Source of the DNA: Dyadobacter jiangsuensis | GTDB taxonomy: Bacteria > Bacteroidota > Bacteroidia > Cytophagales > Spirosomataceae | NCBI RefSeq assembly: GCF_003014695.1 | Contig: NZ_PYAS01000011.1 | Location: 186,001 to 250,000 of the forward strand | Direction of reading: 5' to 3' | Length of the DNA: 64,000 nt | Made by a program: the position numbers and the translations under genes | Shown here: positions 42,456 to 49,476 of the stretch, piece by piece | Numbering within the stretch: position 1 is the first letter of the stretch | Layout: each line of letters starts with the position of its first letter | Notes under the pieces: generated by a model | What the model saw: only the letters and a program-made list of their open reading frames with translations | What the model was told of the DNA's origin: nothing | The model's database searches: none

Positions 42456-42980
42456 ATGGAAAAGATACAGCAGCATTCCCCGCTCTCAGAACCCGTCGAT
42501 GCGGAGTTTGACAACATCAGGATTGATGGCTGCGACGGCGCGAACCGGCAACAATCGGTCGAGAGCTTTACGGGAAACCTCAAATACCTGCTCGTAGGGG
42601 TGATATTCGGGATCGTTTTTGTGAAAGCCGAGATTGTTTCATGGTTCCGTATCCAGGAAATGTTCCGATTCGATTCTTTTCACATGTACGGTGTGATCGG
42701 TTCGGCGGTTGCAGTGGGCCTGGTGTCCATTTGGCTGATCAAGCGGTTCAACATCAAAACAATATCCGGGGAAACAGTCAGCATCGCCGACAAGGTTTTC
42801 GATCAAGGCCAGATTTACGGCGGACTGCTGTTCGGCATAGGCTGGGCCATTACCGGCGCTTGCCCGGGGCCGTTGTTTGCACAAATCGGTGCGGGTTACC
42901 TGGCCGTGGCCGTTACATTACTGAGCGCCATTGCGGGAACCTGGGTGTACGGGTATGTCCGTGCGAAGCTCCCGCATTGA
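42456..42980 (+). CDS. YeeE/YedE-family sulfur transporter, second half
   Basis: This protein of about 174 residues starts at ATG 42456 (MEKIQQHSPLSEP), 13 bases after the first half. After a 40-residue hydrophilic lead it has about four membrane segments and FGIGWAITGACPGPLFAQIG, the second Cys motif of the family. The two halves should assemble into one thiosulfate/sulfur transporter. Its stop abuts the stop of the convergent methyltransferase gene. Confidence 0.87.
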   Translation: MEKIQQHSPLSEPVDAEFDNIRIDGCDGANRQQSVESFTGNLKYLLVGVIFGIVFVKAEIVSWFRIQEMFRFDSFHMYGVIGSAVAVGLVSIWLIKRFNIKTISGETVSIADKVFDQGQIYGGLLFGIGWAITGACPGPLFAQIGAGYLAVAVTLLSAIAGTWVYGYVRAKLPH

Positions 42981-43724
42981 TCATTGCTTGCGGGCTACCA
43001 GGTACAACTGTTCATCACCGAGCATGAAAGGATCGGCTTCGAGGTTGCTGAATGTGCCTACTACGAGTAACCCGGCCAGTTCGAACATATAGGTGAGCTC
43101 GCCGAGCGTGTAAATGTGCTGGCGAACGCTATGGGTCACTTTTTCGGAGCCGGAAATGAAGGTTTGCTCGGCTTCGATATAGCCGCCTTCGGCGCGGTAT
43201 TCGTTTTCCGCGAGGTAAACAATGTCGTCTTGGACCGGCATCCAGTTGCGTGCCTGGAAGTTAGGCAGAATGCTTTCGGCCAGGTTTTCGGTGTGGATCG
43301 CGACGTGTGCGTCCGGTTTCAATGCTGCGGCAATCTGATTGATAAACTGCTGCATATCACCCCGTGGAAAGAAACTGAAACTGTTTCCGAAACAATATGC
43401 GGCATCAAATGAAGCTTCGGGGAGGGCGTAGTTCAGTACATCCGCGCAAATGACTTCCACCGGCAGTTGCTGTTTGCTGCCAATATCCTGTAACTCTTCG
43501 CAATACTCCTGTGAAATATCGATGCAGGTCAATGACGTACCCTGTTCGGCCAGTGGAATAGCGTGCCGACCGTAACCGGCAAGCACATCAAGCACCTTAC
43601 TATCCGACTTTATTTCTAACACATCCCGTAGAAAATCGACCTCGTAATCAGTGTATTCTTCGTCCTGGTTGAGTTTCCAGGCGCGTTGCGGAAGTCCTTT
43701 GAAATAGGTATGATACCAGGCCAC
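42981..43724 (-). CDS. Class I SAM-dependent methyltransferase
   Basis: This 247-residue protein has the SAM motif VLDVLAGYGRHAIPLAEQG at about residues 60-78, then LTCIDISQEYCEEL (motif II acidic residue) and DAAYCFGNSFSFF. The substrate is unknown. The N-terminus YHTYFKGLPQRAWKL is like that of many Bacteroidota methyltransferases of the Methyltransf_25/11 type. It stands between the sulfur and the copper clusters on the minus strand. Confidence 0.85.
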   Translation of the reverse strand: MAWYHTYFKGLPQRAWKLNQDEEYTDYEVDFLRDVLEIKSDSKVLDVLAGYGRHAIPLAEQGTSLTCIDISQEYCEELQDIGSKQQLPVEVICADVLNYALPEASFDAAYCFGNSFSFFPRGDMQQFINQIAAALKPDAHVAIHTENLAESILPNFQARNWMPVQDDIVYLAENEYRAEGGYIEAEQTFISGSEKVTHSVRQHIYTLGELTYMFELAGLLVVGTFSNLEADPFMLGDEQLYLVARKQ

Positions 43725-43760
43725 GGTGTATTTGGATTTAAATTGAAACCCAAAACTACT

Positions 43761-43815
43761 AAAAAAGCCTGCTTACATACGCATGCGCCCGAAGGTAATG
43801 CGTAGGCAAGCAGGC
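43761..43815 (-). terminator. Long terminator hairpin
   Basis: On the minus strand GCCTGCTT (43808-43815) pairs with AAGCAGGC (43767-43774), with an inner ATGCGT / ACGCAT stem. TTTTTT follows at 43761-43766. It ends the metal-binding gene cluster. Confidence 0.8.
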
Positions 43816-43847
43816 CTGGTTTGTTGAGAAGTGTAATGAAAGAGTCG

Positions 43848-44189
43848 TTAATGCGCTGCGGCGGTTTTACGGCAACAGCTCGGCAGCTTGTCGTGTGCCT
43901 TTTCGTTGGCAGGCAGCTCGTCGGCATCATAGCCGGTTTTGTTGATCGTCGCCTTGATGGCCTCCGCGGTGGTTTTGTCCGGGTTATATTTCACGGTAAT
44001 CACTTTGTTGGAAAGGTCGAGATTCGATTCTTTCACGCCTTTCGAAAGGCCCAGGTTGCGCTCGATGCGTGCCTTGCACATTTCGCAAATGGCCGAGGTT
44101 TTGATTTTTACCTCTTTGGTGCCGTCGGCGTAGGCGATATTCAGGCCCAGGAACAGAGCAGTTATAATGCTCAAAATGGTCGTTTTCAT
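43848..44189 (-). CDS. Periplasmic heavy-metal-associated (HMA) domain protein
   Basis: This 113-residue protein has a signal peptide (MKTTILSIITALFLGLNIAY to ADG) and an HMA fold. AICEMCKARIERNL carries the CxxC metal site, and ITVKYNPDKTTAEAIKATI is the second half. CCRK near the C-terminus may add a ligand. It should bind Cu(I) or a similar ion in the periplasm. It is the last gene of the copper cluster, 18 bases after the HMBD lipoprotein. Confidence 0.87.
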   Translation of the reverse strand: MKTTILSIITALFLGLNIAYADGTKEVKIKTSAICEMCKARIERNLGLSKGVKESNLDLSNKVITVKYNPDKTTAEAIKATINKTGYDADELPANEKAHDKLPSCCRKTAAAH

Positions 44190-44207
44190 AATCTGATCAG
44201 TTTAAAA

Positions 44208-44444
44208 TCAATGCTGGTGTGCTGTTGTATCAGCTTCTGCCATGGCTACTTCCTCTAATTCCATTTTGCAAACCGGGCATTTGCCGGCCTCTGCGTAGGT
44301 TTTTTCGCCTTCGCATTTCATCGGGCATGCGTACTTTTTCTCGCTTACCGCGTGTGTTTCAGTAGTCGTCGCGTCCTTTTCAGATTTGTTTCCCGAACAG
44401 GCCACGGATAAGAACAGCAGGGAAGCAACAATGATTTTGTTCAT
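44208..44444 (-). CDS. Heavy-metal-binding lipoprotein
   Basis: This 78-residue protein has a lipoprotein signal (MNKIIVASLLFLSVACSGNK). The short metal-binding motif YACPMKCEGEKTYAEAGKCP with VCKMELEE follows; it is found in Cu/Zn resistance and CusB-type proteins. The tail ends in HQH, an additional possible ligand. It probably collects copper in the periplasm and hands it on to efflux or to the HMA protein next to it. Confidence 0.87.
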   Translation of the reverse strand: MNKIIVASLLFLSVACSGNKSEKDATTTETHAVSEKKYACPMKCEGEKTYAEAGKCPVCKMELEEVAMAEADTTAHQH

Positions 44445-44502
44445 ACAATGGAAAATTTATAAGTTCTTGATAATGTTTGTTTTATGGTGTTTTGGGCGCT
44501 CG

Positions 44503-45072
44503 CTATTGTCCGACCTGGTCAAGCGCTGTCCTTTGTAATGTACCTTTTTTGAACTCCCCGGGTGTCATGCCAGTCACTTTTTTGAACTGGTTGCTCAAAT
44601 GCGCCGTGCTGCTGTAAGAGAGCCGCCATGCTATTTCGCTCAATGTGAGCTCGTTGTAGGAAAGCCATTCCTTTACTTTCTCCACTTTCTGGGCGATGAT
44701 ATATTGCTCGATCGTCTGCCCGGTTTCGGAAGAAAACAGGTTACTCAGGTACGAATACTCATAGCCGATCTTTTCCGACAAATAATCCGAAAAATTCATC
44801 TGCGCGGGCTTGTTACCTTTCAGGTTCTGTACCTCGTCGATGACGAGCGTTTTGATATGCTCCACCAGCGCCAGACGGCGGTCATCGAGCAGTTCGAAAC
44901 CATTGGACTCCAGCACAGCCTTCACCTCCTGCAATTTATCGGCATCCACTTCCGCAACCGTATCGACCTCCCCGAGTTCTACAAATTTCAGGTCAATTCC
45001 CAATCCCTTCAATTCCTCCCGCACCACCCGCTTACAGCGGTCACACACCATATTTTTGATATATAACTTCAT
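44503..45072 (-). CDS. HMA-like domain fused to an AraC-type HTH regulator
   Basis: The first 65 residues (MKLYIKNMVCDRCKRVVREE, LKGLGIDLKFVELGEVD) look like a heavy-metal-associated fold with Cys10-x-x-Cys13. The C-terminal 95 residues are an AraC-type double HTH: YEYSYLSNLFSSETGQTIEQ, YIIAQKVEKVKEWL, LSEIAWRLSYSSTAHLSNQF with KKVTGMTPGEFKK. Metal binding at CxxC could switch DNA binding. Located inside a copper cluster, it is a likely copper-responsive regulator of it. The usual sugar-binding cupin domain of AraC proteins is absent. Confidence 0.8.
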   Translation of the reverse strand: MKLYIKNMVCDRCKRVVREELKGLGIDLKFVELGEVDTVAEVDADKLQEVKAVLESNGFELLDDRRLALVEHIKTLVIDEVQNLKGNKPAQMNFSDYLSEKIGYEYSYLSNLFSSETGQTIEQYIIAQKVEKVKEWLSYNELTLSEIAWRLSYSSTAHLSNQFKKVTGMTPGEFKKGTLQRTALDQVGQ

Positions 45073-45146
45073 AATCCAGTCAATTTAGCTCAGTTCTTTC
45101 CTCCCTTGTCCCTTTCCTCCTTTTTCCCTACTCGGGCTACCCAAAA

Positions 45147-47372
45147 TTATCTGACAATCTTATAACGCATTCCGGCGTAAATCATTCGTCCTACCACCGG
45201 CCCCCAGGCCATTCCCGCATCGAAATGCTGCCCGAATGGCTCGCTGGCACCCATTATCGGGTCCTTCTGGCGGAAATTAGCCAGGTTTTCGCCGCCGAGG
45301 TAAATATCCCATTTGGGGAATGTGCGCGTAATCTGCGCATTCAGGTTATAAAATGACGGTGCCCAGGTCGAGTTCAGGTCCGTCGGAACGTGGTGGTCGG
45401 GAACGTGGCCCATGTACGGGATCCGTTTTTTGCCATTCCATTGCACCGTAGCATCGAACTTCCATTTGTCGTAAGGTAAGGCATATCCTGCGTTAAAAAG
45501 TACCCTGTCGCGGCTCACCATCATTCTCGGTTGCAAAGTATTCTCGTCATATACGTTACGAATAGACTGTTTCACGTCGAAGAGCCGGTAAGCGAGTTTC
45601 AGTTCAAGCCTTTTGATGGGCGTCAGGTTCGCCTCCGCCTGGAAACTGTTGGCATAGGCCTTTCCTTCGAGGTTATAGAAGCGAATGTAACGAGGATCTT
45701 CCATATCTGCCACGAGTTGGTTTTCGAAATCCGTCCGGTAGAAATCCAGGATGAAATTACCGCCCATTTCGCCGATCTTAAACTCCTGGGTAACGCTGGC
45801 GCCGTAGTTCCAGGACACTTCGGGGCGGATGGCTTCGCGGAAAATTACATTGCGCGAGCTCACCAGATTACCATAGTATTCGGCCAGCGGATTGGAGACC
45901 CGGAATCCGCGGCCTGCGGATGCACGCAGCGTGGTTTGGTCGGTAAGGTTGTATTTCAAATGCAGACGAGGTGTCCATTGCGTGCCGTAAAGATTGTGGA
46001 AATCCACACGTCCGCCGGCTACCATCACAAATTTGTCGAGGTGATTATAGGTGTATTCAAAGAATGCTCCCGGTACTGACTCATTTCGTTTCAGGCGAAT
46101 ATCCTTATAAAGCTCATCATAGTTATCAAGCATGTAGCTGATACCGGCTTTATAGGAATGGTTGGTGTTGCCGATGATCGATTGGTAAATCAGGTTTCCG
46201 TAAAGCGTTTTTTGCGTTCCGTCATAGTTATTCACCCCAAAATAGGATTTGGAATCGTGTATCGATGCATTCAGGATCAAACCCAGGCCTTTGTAGGGCT
46301 GCTCGGGGAACAACCGCGCAATCTTGGAGAAAAACTCATACCGGTTCACTTTTGCCCCGAAACCATAGGCTTCTGTGGTGCCTTTCATGGCGCGTTCGAA
46401 ATTTTTCTGGCCGCCCAGGCGATCCTCGTAAAGTGCTTTTACACCAAATTGGGCCATTAGTTTGTCGCCCTGGTATTTCCAGCGGTTCACGGCATTGTAT
46501 TGGGTGTAAAGCGGCAGGTCGAGAAAGCCGTCGCCGTTCTTGTCGACGCGGTTGCGCAATGCGCTACCGTGTGTAAGTAGCCCGGTGCTCCATTTTTTGT
46601 TCAGCTGGTGTGCGAGATTCAGGTTCACTTCCCCACGGCCGAAATTGTTGACGTAGGTATTCAGGTACAATTTCTCCTCTGTATCCGGCTTTTGAAGTTC
46701 GACATTGATCTGGCCCGTCATGGATTCGTAGCCGTTCACAACCGAACCGGCACCTTTACCGACGTCTATCGACTGGATCCACGTCCCGGGAACAAAATTG
46801 AGCCCGAATGTAGATGCCAACCCGCGAATGGAGGGGATATTCTCGACGTTGGTCTGAATGTAAGTACCATTCAGGCCGAGCATCTGGATTTGCTTGGAGC
46901 CCGTCACCGCATCGCTGTATGAGACTGAAACGGACGCATTGGTTTCGAAACTTTCAGAAAGGTTGCAGCAAGCTGCTTTGGCCAGCGCGCGGGTGGTGAT
47001 GATTTCCGTCTGATGTGGAGAGAGTCTGTCAATAGACGTATTTCCTGCGCGGATCGTCACTTCGTCAAGCGTCTGATCGCTTTGCAGTACAACCTGCAAG
47101 TCGCTTTCCTGCCCGATTTTGATGGTGTCGTTACGAAAGCCGACGAAGCTGACAACGAGTAGCGCCGACTGTGCCGACCTAGGAATGCTGAACCGCCCGT
47201 TTTCGTCGGTAGCGGTAGCCTGCGTGGTTCCGGACCAGTACACATTGGCACCGGTGATGGGTTTCAGGTTTTTAGTTTGCGGTTCCTGTTCGTTGACCGA
47301 TCCGGTTATACGTTGCGCGTAAATGGAGAAGGATATCAGTAGAAATAATCCCCCCAGAAGGTATTTGTTCAT
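45147..47372 (-). CDS. TonB-dependent receptor of the metal cluster
   Basis: This 741-residue protein has a signal peptide (to SIYAQ) and a carboxypeptidase-regulatory-like domain (ITGANVYWSGTTQATATDEN). The plug has IQMLGLNGTYIQTNVENIPS and the barrel ends in YAGMRYKIVR. A CC pair (KAACCNLSESFETN) at the plug start is like that of Bacteroidota receptors in copper clusters. It may move copper or a copper-chelate across the outer membrane. It follows the HYC_CC_PP gene by 93 bases and precedes the HMA-AraC regulator by 74 bases. Confidence 0.9.
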   Translation of the reverse strand: MNKYLLGGLFLLISFSIYAQRITGSVNEQEPQTKNLKPITGANVYWSGTTQATATDENGRFSIPRSAQSALLVVSFVGFRNDTIKIGQESDLQVVLQSDQTLDEVTIRAGNTSIDRLSPHQTEIITTRALAKAACCNLSESFETNASVSVSYSDAVTGSKQIQMLGLNGTYIQTNVENIPSIRGLASTFGLNFVPGTWIQSIDVGKGAGSVVNGYESMTGQINVELQKPDTEEKLYLNTYVNNFGRGEVNLNLAHQLNKKWSTGLLTHGSALRNRVDKNGDGFLDLPLYTQYNAVNRWKYQGDKLMAQFGVKALYEDRLGGQKNFERAMKGTTEAYGFGAKVNRYEFFSKIARLFPEQPYKGLGLILNASIHDSKSYFGVNNYDGTQKTLYGNLIYQSIIGNTNHSYKAGISYMLDNYDELYKDIRLKRNESVPGAFFEYTYNHLDKFVMVAGGRVDFHNLYGTQWTPRLHLKYNLTDQTTLRASAGRGFRVSNPLAEYYGNLVSSRNVIFREAIRPEVSWNYGASVTQEFKIGEMGGNFILDFYRTDFENQLVADMEDPRYIRFYNLEGKAYANSFQAEANLTPIKRLELKLAYRLFDVKQSIRNVYDENTLQPRMMVSRDRVLFNAGYALPYDKWKFDATVQWNGKKRIPYMGHVPDHHVPTDLNSTWAPSFYNLNAQITRTFPKWDIYLGGENLANFRQKDPIMGASEPFGQHFDAGMAWGPVVGRMIYAGMRYKIVR

Positions 47373-47465
47373 GATTGCATAGATTCATTGGAATAAAAGA
47401 CTCATTGCTCAATCCGTCGGCAAGAATGCGGCGGTTCAGCATTAAATAGCTGTTATTCAATGATA

Positions 47466-47930
47466 TCAAATCAGAAACGACTGGATAAATGCGAGCATAC
47501 TTCTCCCATGTAGGCGGGAGGTGAAGGAGATGTCGGAGGAAAATAAGGGCGCAGGGAGGGTCCACTCGGCCTGGATAAACTGGTAACGTGTAACCGACCA
47601 GGTGATGCCCGCTGCGACGGACTTAAGGAGTTTTGCCAGCAGTTGTGAGTCAACCGACGCAACTTCCAGTTTTTCGAGCTTCTTGCTTTCCTTGCAGCAA
47701 GCGGCTTTTTCGAAGAATGTGCCCTTGGTCATTTTTAATGCCGCGCGTTTGGCACAGCATGGAGAAGCGACTTTCGGCTTGGAGGAATCTGATTTGGACT
47801 TGCCTATGAGCTGCACCGATTTGCCTCCCATCACCGCACATTGGCGCTCCGTAAGCACAAATCCAGTGCTGCTCAGCAGAACCAGGAAGGCCATCAGGAT
47901 GGTGATCGATTGATGCAGTTTGTTTTTCAT
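47466..47930 (-). CDS. HYC_CC_PP-type secreted protein
   Basis: This protein of about 154 residues has an N-terminal signal (MKNKLHQSITILMAFLVLLS). It has the Cys pairs SPCCAKR and KAACCKESK that define the HYC_CC_PP group, which accompanies TonB receptors of metal clusters in Bacteroidota. The function is unknown, but the cysteines suggest metal binding in the periplasm. ATG 47930 is chosen because it puts the signal at the N-terminus; an ATG 15 bases upstream is the alternative. Confidence 0.75.
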   Translation of the reverse strand: MKNKLHQSITILMAFLVLLSSTGFVLTERQCAVMGGKSVQLIGKSKSDSSKPKVASPCCAKRAALKMTKGTFFEKAACCKESKKLEKLEVASVDSQLLAKLLKSVAAGITWSVTRYQFIQAEWTLPAPLFSSDISFTSRLHGRSMLAFIQSFLI

Positions 47931-48003
47931 TTGAATGCTTGGCAAAGGTTTCAGGCGATTGAGTTGGCCCGAAATGCATATTCCGGGCCAAAAATACTAA
48001 TTA

Positions 48004-48213
48004 TCAGGCGATTTCTTCGGCTACATACCCGGCCTTTTTGATCAACTCCTGAATTTCTTCCGGTGAATGGCTCGTTTCGACTTTGAGCACACGGTCCGGA
48101 CTTTCCAGATCGACCGTCCAGGTTTCAACATTTTCATCTCCATTCAGGAAGGGTGTAACACCAGCGACACATCCGCCGCATTTGATATTGGTTTTGAATT
48201 GCAAGGTTTCCAT
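48004..48213 (-). CDS. Cytoplasmic HMA-domain metal chaperone (CopZ-like)
   Basis: This 69-residue protein is a single HMA domain with IKCGGCVAGV (CxxC) and KKAGYVAEEI at the end. It has no signal peptide. It should carry Cu(I) in the cytoplasm and hand it to the CopA ATPase, whose gene lies on the other side of the RhuM-Fic insertion. Confidence 0.87.
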   Translation of the reverse strand: METLQFKTNIKCGGCVAGVTPFLNGDENVETWTVDLESPDRVLKVETSHSPEEIQELIKKAGYVAEEIA

Positions 48214-48414
48214 GGTTACTAAAATCTCCCGTTTCCCGCGGGATGGTTATGTGTTAAATTGTTTTACAAATATCGGCACCGCTCGCCTGAGGCTTGTTAC
48301 AGAATTGTGGGGAGGTATTACAGAGTTTTTGGGTTGAGTTCGGCGACTTCTACAAGCTGTTACCAGCCGTGCGCGCCAGCGTATCAATGGTGAAACTTAA
48401 CCATTGATACCACT

Positions 48415-49398
48415 ATGAATGCAACGACTCCCGCACCGCTTGGTGAAATTCTTCTCTATGAGTCAGAGGAAGGACAACTGGCCATTCAAGTACAACTTCA
48501 AAATGAAACGGTCTGGCTTACGCAGGCCCAGATGGCCGAGCTGTTCGGAAAGGAACGGTCGGTGATTTCGAAGCACGTTTCAAATGTTTTCAAAGAGCAG
48601 GAACTCGACGAAAAAAGGAATGTGCAAAAAATGCACATTCCTTTTTCTGACAAGCCAGTTACATTTTACAGCCTGGATATGATCATTTCAGTAGGGTATC
48701 GCGTCAAGTCGAGGCAAGGAACACAGTTCCGGATTTGGGCTAACCGGATATTGAAGGAATACCTCATCAAAGGTTTTGCCACACAGGAAAAATTGAAGTT
48801 GAGCCAGTTGGAAAGTTTGAAGAAAACAGTCGCGTTACTTGCGAATGTCATACATAACAAAGAACTGACGGCAGGTGAAGCGACAGGGCTTATTCAAGTG
48901 GTTTCGGACTATGCCTATGCACTTGATATACTTGACAAATACGATCAGCAGGCATTAGAGATTGAACGTGTATCTGACAAGCAACTCTATGTAATCACTT
49001 ATGACGAGGCTATTTCGGCTATCCAAGGCTTGCGGAGCAAGTTTGAAAGCCACTGTTTTTTCGGCAATGAAAAGGACGACTCATTCAAAAGTTCAATTAA
49101 TACAATCTACCAGACTTTTGATGGCGTGGAACTGTATCCAAGCATCGAAGAAAAGGCCGCACACTTACTCTATTTTATCATCAAAAACCACTCATTTACT
49201 GATGGAAATAAAAGAATTGCGGCTTTGATTTTTGTGTGGTTTCTCGAAAGAAACAGTATTCTGTACAAACCGGACGGTTCAAAGCGGCTCGCGGATAATG
49301 CATTGGTGGCGCTTACGCTGATGATCGCGGAAAGCAGCCCTGCGGAGAAAGACATGATGGTAAAAGTGGTGGTAAGCCTGATTAATCAAAATAATTAG
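48415..49398 (+). CDS. RhuM-type protein with a C-terminal Fic/Doc domain
   Basis: This 327-residue protein has a RhuM-like N-terminus (GQLAIQVQLQNETVWLTQAQ, MAELFGKERSVISKHVSNVF) and then YSLDMIISVGYRVKSRQGTQ. The C-terminal Fic domain has the motif HSFTDGNKRIAA at 259-270. The GNK form is like Doc, which phosphorylates EF-Tu, rather than the AMP-transferring GNGR form. It may be a toxin-like or defence protein. It is on the plus strand and splits a copper cluster on the minus strand, which argues for later insertion. A 15-bp perfect hairpin lies in its coding region. Confidence 0.85.
   Translation: MNATTPAPLGEILLYESEEGQLAIQVQLQNETVWLTQAQMAELFGKERSVISKHVSNVFKEQELDEKRNVQKMHIPFSDKPVTFYSLDMIISVGYRVKSRQGTQFRIWANRILKEYLIKGFATQEKLKLSQLESLKKTVALLANVIHNKELTAGEATGLIQVVSDYAYALDILDKYDQQALEIERVSDKQLYVITYDEAISAIQGLRSKFESHCFFGNEKDDSFKSSINTIYQTFDGVELYPSIEEKAAHLLYFIIKNHSFTDGNKRIAALIFVWFLERNSILYKPDGSKRLADNALVALTLMIAESSPAEKDMMVKVVVSLINQNN
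48612..48646. repeat. 15-bp perfect hairpin inside the RhuM-Fic gene
   Basis: AAAAAGGAATGTGCA at 48612-48626 is inverted exactly at 48632-48646 with a 5-base loop AAAAA. It encodes KRNVQKMHIPF. Its inner 17 bases (48621-48637) are the exact reverse complement of the inner 17 bases of the terminator at 49431-49447. Confidence 0.92.
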
Positions 49399-49420
49399 TT
49401 TAATTATTCGAATTTCGGAG

Positions 49421-49457
49421 AAATCCCAATTGTGCATTTTTTGCACAATTGGGATTT
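49421..49457. terminator. Bidirectional terminator between RhuM-Fic and CopA genes
   Basis: AAATCCCAATTGTGCA at 49421-49436 pairs exactly with 49442-49457 (16 bp, loop TTTTT). It lies between two convergent genes, and A/T tracts on both ends let it work in both directions. Confidence 0.82.
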
Positions 49458-49476
49458 TATCAAATCAGGTGCGTTT

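Noticed and set aside
47272..47565. 97-codon minus-strand frame between the HYC_CC_PP and TonB genes
   Set aside because: It overlaps both real genes in another frame and has no likeness to any family.
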